64,000 bases of DNA from Saprospiraceae bacterium (GTDB lineage: Bacteria; Bacteroidota; Bacteroidia; Chitinophagales; Saprospiraceae). The stretch is taken from the NCBI GenBank assembly GCA_019187225.1, contig JABAQQ010000011.1:124001-188000 (forward strand), read 5' to 3'. Numbering within the stretch: position 1 is the first letter of the stretch; every line of letters starts with the position of its first letter. This document shows, piece by piece, positions 45,798 to 54,567 of this stretch. The notes below the pieces were generated by a model. It was not told where the DNA came from. It worked only from the letters and a program-made list of their open reading frames with translations, and did not search any database. The position numbers were made by a program, and so were the translations under genes.

Positions 45798-45810
45798 ACC
45801 TGACTTTTTC
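45798..45810 (+). promoter_or_regulatory. Half copy of the palindromic motif before the LytTR gene
   Basis: ACCTGACTTTTTC, identical to 43732-43744, 38 nt before the LytTR start codon. Confidence 0.45.
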
Positions 45811-45848
45811 CGGCTATCCGAACGTCTTTTTCTACAAATGTCCGTGTC

Positions 45849-46289
45849 ATGTTGAACGCCGTATCACTCCACAGCATTACCGATTCCAACGAGCCGAACC
45901 GCAGCGCCCGTGCCGGGAGTATTTTACCGGAATACAATACTTCGCGCAAGGCGTCCAAAAAGATCGTGTTGCCGACCATGGAAGGTCTGTGCTTCGAAAA
46001 GGTGCGTGATATAGCCTATCTCGAAGCGAGCGGCAATTATACGCTGCTGCATTTCACGGACAAACGGCAGATCCTGGTGTGCCGCACCCTGCGCGAAGTC
46101 GAACTGTTGTTACCGGATGAAGCTTTTGCCCGCATTCACCGCTCGCACACCATTCATTTGAAACACATCAAAAAATACGTACGTGGCAAAGGCGGCCACG
46201 TGGTGCTGCAGAATGGTGTCACCCTCGTCGTATCCGCCGGGCAGAAAGATCTGTTCCTGAATGCGCTGCGACAATATTTTGGGAATTGA
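45849..46289 (+). CDS. Stand-alone LytTR DNA-binding protein
   Basis: A 146-aa protein with a LytTR domain at about residues 45-145: ILVCRTLREVELLLPDEAF, ARIHRSHTIHLKHIKKY and GVTLVVSAGQKDLFLNALR, following EASGNYTLLHF. The N-terminal 40 residues are low in structure and there is no receiver or membrane domain, so the signal it responds to is unknown. A half copy of the GTCAG/CTGAC motif lies just before it, compatible with autoregulation. It is the natural candidate to control the neighbouring helical-repeat and RiPP genes. Confidence 0.9.
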   Translation: MLNAVSLHSITDSNEPNRSARAGSILPEYNTSRKASKKIVLPTMEGLCFEKVRDIAYLEASGNYTLLHFTDKRQILVCRTLREVELLLPDEAFARIHRSHTIHLKHIKKYVRGKGGHVVLQNGVTLVVSAGQKDLFLNALRQYFGN

Positions 46290-46589
46290 GGACAATTACC
46301 TCCAATTACCCTTCATTACCCCAAATCACCCTTCCCCACCCAACCTTCCGACCTCAGCCCTCGTATAATCCCAAAAAAGAGACCCGTGTTTGCAAGCCCC
46401 GGAAGCCAGGCAAATAAGCACAACTCCTTTCGGCCCTCCCCTTCAGCGGGGAGGGTTGCAGAGGGGCGCCTGGGATGACAACAGAACATACGACCCGCCT
46501 TCACTGAAGTTTCGGCGGGTAAACGATAAACACAGTAAGGGTTTGGTTTGGCGCCGGGCGCGGAAAGTCGCCGCCCGGCGTTTCCTTTT
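46290..46589. other. 300-bp gap with repeats and hairpins
   Basis: It starts with a degenerate repeat of about 10-bp period (CAATTACCTC, CAATTACCCT, TCATTACCCC; 46294-46340). It then has a hairpin CCCTCCCC/GGGGAGGG (46434-46455) and another ACCCGCC/GGCGGGT (46493-46520). No convincing gene is seen. Confidence 0.6.
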
Positions 46590-47024
46590 TCAGGCAGGCC
46601 GCACGACGCCATGGAAGCGCAACAAATGTTGCGGTTCTTTTTCGTTGTAAATACACAAAATCAAAGTGTTGCGCTGGCGGCTATCGTTCGGGAAAAGAAT
46701 TTTGACGGGATTGTGCACATAACCGCGTTCGCCGAACAATTGCAACTGCTTGCTGCGCGGGCGTTTGAACAAACGCAACTCTTCCGCCGTTTCGGGCAAA
46801 GGCACGTCCCCGTAACCTTCCTCGCGCAGGAACTGTTTCACCATGTCATACGTATACGCCAACTTTGCGCCCGCAAATACGCTGCGGTATTCCCAGCCGT
46901 CGCTGATGCCGCCGAGGTATTCGGAGCCGGACGGCGGAAACTGCTCGCGCATCGGCACGTGCGGCCCGGCGGGCACTTCCGGCTGTTCTGCCGGTTCTTC
47001 AAAACCGAATTCGTCGTAGGTCAT
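46590..47024 (-). CDS. Hypothetical protein
   Basis: A 144-aa soluble acidic protein, beginning MTYDEFGFEEPAEQPEVPAG and ending HGVVRPA. The middle has YTYDMVKQFLREEGYGDVPL and the latter half LQLFGERGYVHNPVKILFPN. No domain is recognised. Codon use resembles the neighbours, and the frame on this strand is more protein-like than the overlapping plus-strand frame. It stands divergent from cinA. Confidence 0.6.
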   Translation of the reverse strand: MTYDEFGFEEPAEQPEVPAGPHVPMREQFPPSGSEYLGGISDGWEYRSVFAGAKLAYTYDMVKQFLREEGYGDVPLPETAEELRLFKRPRSKQLQLFGERGYVHNPVKILFPNDSRQRNTLILCIYNEKEPQHLLRFHGVVRPA

Positions 47025-47141
47025 ATCGCTGGAAAAACGGGCAAAAATAAACGCCTTTTTATTTCAAATGCGCCATTTTTAATTTTTATAAAACAAAAAG
47101 TTTTTTAAAACTCGCTTCTCTCACCCTCACGCCTCTCACAC

Positions 47142-48404
47142 ATGAACATACACCTCCTCACCATCGGCGACGAAATTCTCATCGGTCAGATCGTTGACAC
47201 CAATTCGGCCTGGATGAGCCGCGAACTTACGCTGCGCGGGATGCGCGTCACAGGCAACAGCAGTGTGGCCGATACCCGCGAAGCCATTATTGCCGGTGTG
47301 GAGCATGCCGCCCGGAACGCCGATGCAGTGATCATGACCGGCGGCCTCGGTCCCACGAAAGACGATGTGACCAAAACAACACTGGCCGAAATGTTCGATG
47401 CGCAGATGGTTTTCCACCAGGAGACATACGATCGCATCGTCGCATATTTCAACAAGATCGGCCGCCCCGTATCGCCCGCGATGGTGGGCCAGGCCACTTT
47501 ACCGGACAAGGCCACTCTGCTCGTCAATAAAGTCGGCCAGGCGCCGGGCATGTGGTTTGAGCGGGATGGCAAGGTATTCATTTCGCTGCCGGGGGTGCCG
47601 TTTGAGATGGAATACCTGATGACCTGCGAAGTGATGCCGCGCCTGCTCGAACGCTTCCCGACGCATCCCATCGCACACCGGACCTTGCTGACTGCCGGAG
47701 AGGGCGAGAGCAACATTGCCCGCCGCATCGAGGCGTTTGAAGACGCGCTGCCGCCGCATATCAAACTGGCCTATTTGCCCGCGCTGGGTCAAGTACGGCT
47801 GCGGCTCACCGGCGTCTGGAATGGAGCGGTCAAGACCGATTCCGTGATGCGGTTGAACACCGAACTGGATGCGAAAATCGCAGAATTAGAGGCTATTATC
47901 CCCGATCTGGTCTACGGCCGCGAAGAAGAAACCCTTCAGCAGGTGGTCGGAAAAATCCTGCTGGCGCAAGGCCGGCAGTTCGGCACGGCGGAGAGTTGCA
48001 CCGGCGGTTACGTGGCGCATTTGATCACCACCGTCCCGGGCTCGTCGGCATATTTTCCCGGCTCCGTGGTGACGTATTCCTACGAAATAAAAACCAAACT
48101 GCTCGGCGTTCGACCCGAGACCCTCACCCGCTTTGGCGCCGTCAGCGAGGAGACCGTGCGCGAAATGGCGCGCGGCGCGCTCGACGCCCTTGGAGTTGAT
48201 GTTGCGCTGGCTATTTCCGGCATCGCCGGCCCCGACGGTGGCACGCCCGACAAGCCCGTCGGCACGGTGTGGATGGCCGTAAGCGATCGCGAGCGGATGG
48301 TGGTGCAGAAACACCTGTTCGGGCGCGACCGCCTGAAAAACATTCAACTGACGGGGACGTATGCGTTGAATCTGGTCAGGAAGTTTTTGGTGGGAGAGGT
48401 ATAG
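47142..48404 (+). CDS. cinA: CinA-family protein (NMN deamidase-related)
   Basis: The 420-aa protein has the N-terminal COG1058/MoCF-like domain (ILTIGDEILIGQIVDTNSAWM; TGGLGPTKDDVTK; LPGVPFEM), related to ADP-ribose pyrophosphatases, and the C-terminal CinA domain (FGTAESCTGGYVAHLITTVPGSS, about 280 on; SGIAGPDGGTPDKPVGTVW), which in several bacteria has nicotinamide mononucleotide deamidase activity. Length and domain order are standard. Only 5 nt separate its stop from that of the convergent beta-propeller gene. Confidence 0.95.
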   Translation: MNIHLLTIGDEILIGQIVDTNSAWMSRELTLRGMRVTGNSSVADTREAIIAGVEHAARNADAVIMTGGLGPTKDDVTKTTLAEMFDAQMVFHQETYDRIVAYFNKIGRPVSPAMVGQATLPDKATLLVNKVGQAPGMWFERDGKVFISLPGVPFEMEYLMTCEVMPRLLERFPTHPIAHRTLLTAGEGESNIARRIEAFEDALPPHIKLAYLPALGQVRLRLTGVWNGAVKTDSVMRLNTELDAKIAELEAIIPDLVYGREEETLQQVVGKILLAQGRQFGTAESCTGGYVAHLITTVPGSSAYFPGSVVTYSYEIKTKLLGVRPETLTRFGAVSEETVREMARGALDALGVDVALAISGIAGPDGGTPDKPVGTVWMAVSDRERMVVQKHLFGRDRLKNIQLTGTYALNLVRKFLVGEV

Positions 48405-48409
48405 CGAAC

Positions 48410-50971
48410 TCAACTTTTCACCACCAACCTCCCCGTTCTCCCGTTCCCTATTTCCACCAACACCCCATACGTTCCTGCTGGCAGATCACCCAGATCGACG
48501 GGCCGCGAATGATCGCCTGCCGGAAGCCGTTCCGGCGCAGCCTGCCAGACCACTTTTCCGCTGACATCCAGCACTTTAAGCGCAACTTTTCCCGTTTCGG
48601 GCAAATAGAATTTCACCGTAGCCACATCGGAAACCGGGTTTGGGAAAATCGCCTGGAGCGAAACGGCAACCGCGGGTTCGCCCGTACTTACCGGCACAAA
48701 AGCCATGTCCGTCTGCCACACGCCGAGGCCGTGCGTGGCCACACGCAGTTTGCGGTCGGCAGAGATGCTCAGGTGCATGGCGAGCATGGCCTGTGGCGCG
48801 TCGGCGGAATATACTTCCCACGATGCGCCGCCGTCTTTCGACAGCCACACGCCGAGGTCGTTGCCGATGTAAACGTGGTGGGGTTGCAGGGGGTCAATCA
48901 GGAGGGTGTTGACCGGCACGTCGGGCAGGCCGTTGTCTATGGCCGTCCAGGTGATTCCGCCATTGGCCGAAAGCCAGACGTGCTGGGTGTTAAAACCCGC
49001 AAAAACCGCGTAAACGGTATCGGGCGCGGTAGGATGGATGGCGATGTCCATACACAGGCGGTTGGGCAAACCTGTCAGTTCTGTGATGACCCCGGCATTG
49101 ACCTTAAAAACCCGTGCAGTGTTGGTATACACCGGCGCAGTGCTGCAAAAAACGAGATCGGGATCAGTCGGATGAATGGCGATGGTGAGAATGGGGTCGG
49201 CGTCGGTGATAAAGCCGTCGGTGGCGTTCGTCCAGGTCTCGCCGGCATCGTCGGAGCGGTGCAGGCTTTGCGCGCCGGCATACATGATGTCGGGGTCGGA
49301 AGGCGCGATCTCGAAGGGCCCGTTGAAACAGGCGTCTTCGCTGACCATCTCGGGCGAACCGATGCTGTACCAGTCTTCACCACCGTCGGTGGTTTTCAGT
49401 ACGTTGAGGTATTGCGAAGAGCCGAACATGATCTGGTCGTCGAGCGGGTGGATGGCGGCACATTCGCCGTCGCCGCCGATGGCGCGCGTCCAGGCCGGGT
49501 TGCCGGTGTAGATGGCGGTAGCGTTGTCCTGCATGCCGCCGATGCAGATGTTCGGGTTGGTAGCGGAATTGCCGAGGTTGGCGTAAAATTGTTGGGTTTG
49601 GTAGCCACCGTTGCGCCCTTCGAAAGTCTCGCCGCCGTCGTAGGAGACAAAAATGCCGCCGTCGGTGACTAAGTAGACCTTGTTCGGGTCGTTTTCCTGC
49701 CAGTACACGCGGTGAATGTCGGCGTGCACATAATTGTCGGGCCCTTCCGGACCTCCTACCGGCACCTGGCCGAAGTACCAGGCAAACCAGGAAGATTTTT
49801 TCTGAGCGGAAATGCCGCCGTTCGTTGATTTCCAGGCATCTATGCCGCCCCACAGAAAAATATCGGGATTGGCCGGATGAACCGTCACGTCGTGTGAATA
49901 CCAGCCCTGGTACGAACAGACATTCTGAGTGCTCACTTTTGTCCAGGTATTGCCGCCGTTGTCCGTGCGATAAAGACCTTCCTGGGCGAAATCATTGCCT
50001 ACGGAGGCGTACATCACATCCGGATTGCCTGCACAAACGCCGAGCAGGGTTTTGCCGGAATAGGAGGACGGCAAGCCATTGGCGAGTTTGCTGAACGAAG
50101 CGCCTCCATTCAGGGAGCGGAAAATGCCGCTGGCGGCATCGTCGTTGAGGGAGCCGCAGGTGACGTATATTTTATTGGTATCCAGCGGGTTGATCTCGAT
50201 GTCGACGGCCATCGGAATGTTGTGTACCGTCTGCCAGGAGGCGCCTGCATCGTAACTGCGCAACAGCCCTTCGGTAGTAGCGGCATAGAGGGTGGCTGGT
50301 CGCAGCGGGTTGATCTTGATGTCCTGTACGCCGCGCAGGTCGCCGTAACTCCAGTCGAGGCTTTTGGTCCAGGTGGCGCCGCCGTCGGTGCTTTTCAGAA
50401 TGCCGATGCCGTAGGTGCCGCGCGTGGTGCGGATGGCCACGTTGGGCGCGGAGTTTTCCAGGTTGTACACTTCTCCCGTGCCGATGTAGACGATATCCGG
50501 GTTGGAAGGGCTGAGTGCGACGGCGCTCACGCCGAGTATGGGAAAGCCCGTTTCTACGCGCTCCCAGGCGGCCGCGCCGCGTCCGGCAGTGGTGCTTTTC
50601 CACAAGCCGCCGGAGGCGCTGCCAGCCCATAAGATATTGGTATCTAAGGGGTTGACTGCTAAGCAAAGCGTTCTTCCGCCGATGTTTTTGGGCCCGATGG
50701 CCTCCCAGGTAGGGCTGCGTTCGCCGCGCAAATGGGCGGCCAGACGCATCTGCGCCATCGCATCTGCGTATTTTTCCGTGTAAAAGCGCCCGTCGGGGAA
50801 AGTGCGTGCCATGCCCCAATACATAAAGGCCGCGCCGGCTTCGGAAGGGGAATGTTCGTCTTTTTCTCCTGCGTTTTTGGGCGTTGGGGTGCAAGCGGCG
50901 AGAAAGGAAAGGCAGAGGAGGATGCCCGCCTTCGAGAAGGCTACGGCGGGTAAAAAGAAGAGATTTTTCAT
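48410..50971 (-). CDS. Sortilin-like beta-propeller protein with lipobox and T9SS type A tail
   Basis: The 853-aa protein from ATG 50971 has a signal with lipobox LCLSFLAAC. The body is a long run of BNR/VPS10-type propeller blades, each with patterns such as GLWKSTTAGRGAAAWERV, GILKSTDGGATWTKS, GLYRTDNGGNTWTKVS and VWLSKDGGASWEV. The C-terminus has the type A sorting domain: LQAIFPNPVSDVATVKFYL, then LPAGTYGVLVEIGNGR. Related proteins include GH74-like propellers and sortilin-fold surface proteins; no catalytic Asp pair was identified. A lipobox together with a T9SS tail is unusual. An alternative Met at 51067 would add 32 residues without a signal peptide. Confidence 0.85.
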   Translation of the reverse strand: MKNLFFLPAVAFSKAGILLCLSFLAACTPTPKNAGEKDEHSPSEAGAAFMYWGMARTFPDGRFYTEKYADAMAQMRLAAHLRGERSPTWEAIGPKNIGGRTLCLAVNPLDTNILWAGSASGGLWKSTTAGRGAAAWERVETGFPILGVSAVALSPSNPDIVYIGTGEVYNLENSAPNVAIRTTRGTYGIGILKSTDGGATWTKSLDWSYGDLRGVQDIKINPLRPATLYAATTEGLLRSYDAGASWQTVHNIPMAVDIEINPLDTNKIYVTCGSLNDDAASGIFRSLNGGASFSKLANGLPSSYSGKTLLGVCAGNPDVMYASVGNDFAQEGLYRTDNGGNTWTKVSTQNVCSYQGWYSHDVTVHPANPDIFLWGGIDAWKSTNGGISAQKKSSWFAWYFGQVPVGGPEGPDNYVHADIHRVYWQENDPNKVYLVTDGGIFVSYDGGETFEGRNGGYQTQQFYANLGNSATNPNICIGGMQDNATAIYTGNPAWTRAIGGDGECAAIHPLDDQIMFGSSQYLNVLKTTDGGEDWYSIGSPEMVSEDACFNGPFEIAPSDPDIMYAGAQSLHRSDDAGETWTNATDGFITDADPILTIAIHPTDPDLVFCSTAPVYTNTARVFKVNAGVITELTGLPNRLCMDIAIHPTAPDTVYAVFAGFNTQHVWLSANGGITWTAIDNGLPDVPVNTLLIDPLQPHHVYIGNDLGVWLSKDGGASWEVYSADAPQAMLAMHLSISADRKLRVATHGLGVWQTDMAFVPVSTGEPAVAVSLQAIFPNPVSDVATVKFYLPETGKVALKVLDVSGKVVWQAAPERLPAGDHSRPVDLGDLPAGTYGVLVEIGNGRTGRLVVKS

Positions 50972-51117
50972 TCCGGCAAATTTATTTTCTGCCAAAAATG
51001 AGAAAAAAGAACTTGACAAATGGGTTTGAATGGCGTTTTGGTAGAGAGTGGCAAAATAAAATTTCACTTTTGAGGAACTGAATGCCGGTCTCGACGCATT
51101 TGAGGCAAATTTGCACC

Positions 51118-51534
51118 ATGAATACCGACTTACTCAAAACAGAACTCCAGTATCGCACCTCCCGCTCCGGCGGCAAGGGCGGCCAGAATGTGAACAAAGT
51201 AGAAACCAAAGTGGAAGCCCGCTTCGACGTGGCCGCTTCCGGGGCCTTGAGCGAAGAAGAAAAACACTTGCTTTTGGAAAAATTGGCCAATCAGATATCC
51301 GCCGAAGGCATTCTCTCCGTGACAAACCAGACCGCCCGGTCGCAATGGGCCAACAAACGTTTCGCCGAAGAAAAAATATTGCGCCTCGTCGAAAAAGCCC
51401 TGTACCGACCCCGGAAACGCAAAATCACCCGTATTCCCGAAAGTGTCAAAGCCGCCCGTGTTCAGGCGAAAAGGCGGCAGTCGGAAAAAAAGGCCAACCG
51501 GCGCTGGTCGCCGGGAAGTAAAAGCGAGGATTGA
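51118..51534 (+). CDS. arfB: Alternative ribosome-rescue peptidyl-tRNA hydrolase ArfB
   Basis: ArfB hydrolyses peptidyl-tRNA on ribosomes stalled without a stop codon. The 138-aa protein has the RF-1-type domain with catalytic GGQ at residues 21-23 (RSGGKGGQNVNKVETKVE) and the basic C-terminal tail (ARVQAKRRQSEKKANRRWSP) that enters the empty mRNA channel. Start at ATG 51118 matches the family length. A strong inverted repeat follows the gene. Confidence 0.93.
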   Translation: MNTDLLKTELQYRTSRSGGKGGQNVNKVETKVEARFDVAASGALSEEEKHLLLEKLANQISAEGILSVTNQTARSQWANKRFAEEKILRLVEKALYRPRKRKITRIPESVKAARVQAKRRQSEKKANRRWSPGSKSED

Positions 51535-51572
51535 GAAAGAGGCTGACAATCAGGTGAATTTTTAAAGTGTTT

Positions 51573-51668
51573 CCCGCAGATTTGCGCAGAAAAAATACCG
51601 CGGGTTTTCGCAGACAGAGAACAAAATCTGCGACAATCGGCGGTATTTTTTCTGCGCAAATCTGCGGG
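51573..51668. repeat. Perfect 29-bp inverted repeat
   Basis: 51573-51601 (CCCGCAGATTTGCGCAGAAA and on) is the exact reverse complement of 51640-51668, with a 38-nt loop. There is no T-run, and it lies between two plus-strand genes. Sequences with CGCAGATTTGCGCAGA recur in many genomes of this phylum, so a REP-type element is likely. Confidence 0.9.
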
Positions 51669-51726
51669 AGATGACTCTACGCAGCTTGCAAAGGCTTCAC
51701 CTTACTCAGTTTTTATTTACCTCGCC

Positions 51727-53109
51727 ATGGCCAACAAACTCGACCGCCGCACTTTCCTCCGCAACACTTCGCTTGCCGGAGCCGCAGTTGTTACTCCCGA
51801 CATTGCGCGATCCGCAATCCGCAATCCAAAATCCGCAATCCGCAAAGACAAGCTCCGTCTCGGGTTCATTGGTACCGGCCTGCGCGGCCAGAGCCATGTG
51901 GAACTCGCCTTGCTGCGCGATGACTGCGAAGTAGCCGCCATCGCCGATCCCGAACCGCGCATGGTGGCCGACACGCTGAAAATGATCGCGGATAAAGGCA
52001 AGCTCAGGCCCGATGTGTACGACAAAGGCAATTACGACTACCAGAGGCTGCTCCAGGACAAAAACATTGATGCTGTGGTGGTCGCGACGCCCTGGGAATG
52101 GCACACCCAACAGTGTGTAGCCGCTATGCAGGCCGGTAAATACGTCGCTACCGAAGTGTGTGGCGGTTTCTCGCTCGACGAGTGCTGGCAATTGGTGAAC
52201 ACGCACGAAGCCACCGGCACTCATCTTATGTTCCTGGAAAACGTATGCTACCGCCGCGACGTCATGGCGGTGTTGCAAATGGTGCGCGAGGGTCTGTTCG
52301 GTGAATTGATCCACCTCGAAGGCGGATACCAGCACGACCTGCGGGGCGTTAAATTCAACGACGGCGCCACACCCTACGACTCCGGCGTCGAATTCGGCGA
52401 AAGGGGCTGGTCGGAGGCCAAATGGCGCACCAAACACTCCGTTCACCGCAACGGCGATCTCTATCCCACACACGGCATCGGCCCGGTGGCGATGATGACC
52501 AACATCAACCGGGGCAACCGCTTCCTCTACCTTACCTCGACGGCTTCGAAAGCGCGCGGCCTGCACGACTACATTGTCAACCATCCCAAAGGCGGCCCCG
52601 GCCATCCCAATGCCAAAGTCCTGTTCAACCTCGGCGACGTGGTGACGACCATCATCAAAACCTCCAACGGTGAGACGATCCTGCTTTCACACGATACCGA
52701 CTTGCCGCGCCCCTACTCCCTGGGTTTTCGGGTGCAAGGCACCAAAGGCATCTGGATGGACGTGAATAAAAGCCTGCTGCTGGAAGGCAAAACCAAAACC
52801 CATGCCTGGGAAAATGCCCAGACCTGGCTCGACCAGTACGACCACCCGCTCTGGAAAAAATACGGTGCCGACGCCAAAGCCGCCGGGCACGGCGGCATGG
52901 ATTTCTTTGTCTTTCACCATTTTGTGGAGTGCGCCAAGCGCAACATCGCGCCGCAAATGGACGTGTACGACGCCGCCACTTGGCTGGCCATCACGCCGCT
53001 TTCTGAGGCGAGCATCGCCACCGGCAGCAGCCCACAGGCGTTTCCCGACTTTACGCGGGGACGATGGACGGAAAGGAAGCCGGATTTTGCGTTTGGGGAG
53101 GGTTTTTAG
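51727..53109 (+). CDS. Gfo/Idh/MocA-family protein, GH109-like (NAD-dependent glycosidase)
   Basis: The 460-aa protein has a twin-arginine-type N-terminus (LDRRTFLRNTSLAGAAVV) and a Rossmann domain starting LRLGFIGTGLRGQSHVELAL. The rest follows the GH109 alpha-N-acetylgalactosaminidase pattern: NIDAVVVATPWEWH, ENVCYRRDVMAVLQMVREG, GGYQHDLRGVKFN, AKWRTKHSVHRNGDLYPTHG and INRGNRFLYLTSTASKARGL. GH109 enzymes cleave glycosides through an NAD-dependent redox cycle. Residues 28-40 (SAIRNPKSAIRK) between the Tat signal and the Rossmann fold are encoded by a heptamer array. The substrate is not known. Confidence 0.9.
   Translation: MANKLDRRTFLRNTSLAGAAVVTPDIARSAIRNPKSAIRKDKLRLGFIGTGLRGQSHVELALLRDDCEVAAIADPEPRMVADTLKMIADKGKLRPDVYDKGNYDYQRLLQDKNIDAVVVATPWEWHTQQCVAAMQAGKYVATEVCGGFSLDECWQLVNTHEATGTHLMFLENVCYRRDVMAVLQMVREGLFGELIHLEGGYQHDLRGVKFNDGATPYDSGVEFGERGWSEAKWRTKHSVHRNGDLYPTHGIGPVAMMTNINRGNRFLYLTSTASKARGLHDYIVNHPKGGPGHPNAKVLFNLGDVVTTIIKTSNGETILLSHDTDLPRPYSLGFRVQGTKGIWMDVNKSLLLEGKTKTHAWENAQTWLDQYDHPLWKKYGADAKAAGHGGMDFFVFHHFVECAKRNIAPQMDVYDAATWLAITPLSEASIATGSSPQAFPDFTRGRWTERKPDFAFGEGF
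51812..51846. repeat. Heptamer array inside the GH109-like gene
   Basis: Five units, CCGCAAT x3, CCAAAAT and CCGCAAA, read in frame just after the Tat signal. The unit is the reverse complement of the ATTGCGG unit in murF-alr. Confidence 0.9.
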
Positions 53110-53310
53110 GTCACTAAAAGTAATTGGGAAAGCAAGGTGTGACCCACCCTTCGTAGTAACAATGGGAACGCGGACGACGCGGATTGGACGGATTTTCGCA
53201 GATATTTTCATTTTAAACCCGTATTTATCTGCCCGATCAGCGTCATCCGTGTTTCTATTAATGTCGCGTTGGACGACAGGTCGTAACTTGAGTTAATTGC
53301 TCCAATAACC

Positions 53311-53775
53311 CTAATGACCCCTGAACTTCAGCGCCGCACTGTTGATGCAATACCGCTTTCCCGTAGGCTGCGGTCCGTCGTCGAACACGTGGCCGAGGTG
53401 CGCGTCGCAGCGCGAGCAAACGACTTCGTCGCGGGTCATGCCGTGACTGTTATCCGTACCGACAGTAATGTTTTTTGACCGGGCGGGCTTCCAGAAGCTC
53501 GGCCAACCTGTGCCGGAATCGAACTTTGCCCCGGAGGAAAAAAGCAATTGGTTGCAACAGACGCAATGGTATTTGCCTGCTTCGTGGTTGTCCCAATATT
53601 CGTTCTCGAACGGTTTTTCCGTGCCTTTCTGACGGGTCACGTAGTATTGCATCGGCGTCAGCCGGGCTTTCCATTCGGCGTCTGTTTTAATAATCTTCTG
53701 AGGTTTGACAGATGTGGTTTGCGCAGAGAGCATGCCCGCAAACAGCGCGGTTGCGAACAGAAGAAGGATTCTCAT
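53311..53775 (-). CDS. msrB: Secreted peptide-methionine (R)-S-oxide reductase
   Basis: MsrB reduces methionine-R-sulfoxide in proteins. The 154-aa protein has a signal peptide ([16 protein letters not shown]), zinc-binding cysteine pairs (C71/C74 in [11 protein letters not shown] and C120/C123 in [16 protein letters not shown]) and catalytic Cys143 in [24 protein letters not shown] is the conserved substrate loop. Export suggests repair of envelope proteins. It is followed downstream (minus strand) by a REP-like CGCAGAT-rich stretch near 53185-53250. Confidence 0.95.
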   Translation of the reverse strand: MRILLLFATALFAGMLSAQTTSVKPQKIIKTDAEWKARLTPMQYYVTRQKGTEKPFENEYWDNHEAGKYHCVCCNQLLFSSGAKFDSGTGWPSFWKPARSKNITVGTDNSHGMTRDEVVCSRCDAHLGHVFDDGPQPTGKRYCINSAALKFRGH

Positions 53776-53878
53776 TTTTTGTAAACCTTTAATTTTTCAG
53801 AAAAAGGAAGGGGGCCTCTTAGCCCCCTCCGAGTGATTGCGCTTTTGGTTTGAAATTTCCGGGTTTCGGGGGCCGGGT

Positions 53879-54445
53879 TTACATTTTGGGCAACAGCACC
53901 GCGTCGACAGAATGGATCACACCATTCGACTGGTATACATCGTAAGTATTGATGTTGGCGGTGTTGCCGTTTTCGTCTTTTACCACGATGTTGTGCGGCC
54001 CGTTCATCATGAACGCAAGGGTGCCGCCGCTCACAGTTTTCAGCGTGTTCTCGCCTTTTTTCAACCTGGCGGACAACGCTTTGAAATCGTACTTGCCGGC
54101 CACCACGTGATAGGTCAGTACGGCCGTCAGGGTACCTTTGTTTTCGGGTTTCAGGAGGGTTTCGACCGTGCCGGCCTGCAGGTTTTCGAAAGCGTCGTTC
54201 ACCGGGGCGAAGACGGTGAAGGGGCCTGCACCTTGCAGCGTTTCCACAAGACCGGCGGCTTTCACGGCGGCTACGAGCGTGGTGTGGGCTTTGGAGTTGA
54301 CGGCGTTCTCCACGATGTTTTTCATCGGGAACATGGCTTCACCGCCCACCATGACGGTATTGTCCTTGCTGCCCTGAGCCTGTGCGGCAATGGCTAAAAA
54401 TGCGAAAAAGAACGTGAAAGCGGCTGTTTTCAGAATCTGTGTCAT
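53879..54445 (-). CDS. Fasciclin-domain secreted protein
   Basis: The 188-aa protein starts at Met 54445 with a signal peptide (AAFTFFFAFLAIAAQAQ). The single FAS1 domain is clear: LVAAVKAAGLVETLQGAGPF, TVFAPVNDAFENL, LTAVLTYHVVAGKYD and QSNGVIHSVDAVLLPK. FAS1 proteins mediate adhesion or bind ligands at the surface. The Met at 54475 would add ten polar residues before the signal and is unlikely. It is divergent from the CDGSH gene. Confidence 0.93.
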   Translation of the reverse strand: MTQILKTAAFTFFFAFLAIAAQAQGSKDNTVMVGGEAMFPMKNIVENAVNSKAHTTLVAAVKAAGLVETLQGAGPFTVFAPVNDAFENLQAGTVETLLKPENKGTLTAVLTYHVVAGKYDFKALSARLKKGENTLKTVSGGTLAFMMNGPHNIVVKDENGNTANINTYDVYQSNGVIHSVDAVLLPKM

Positions 54446-54567
54446 TGTGTTTGTTTTTTGTTTTTGAATGAACAATTTGGTATGAATTTAAAACCGCACA
54501 CATTTACGGAGCCCCGCTACCTTTCGGTTTTCGGAAACAGCAGTATTTTTGAAAAATTTTCAAAAAA

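Noticed and set aside
46548-47108. 186-codon plus-strand frame
   Set aside because: It overlaps the 144-aa minus-strand gene and is Phe/Ala/Arg-rich without pattern; the minus frame starts cleanly and looks more like a protein.
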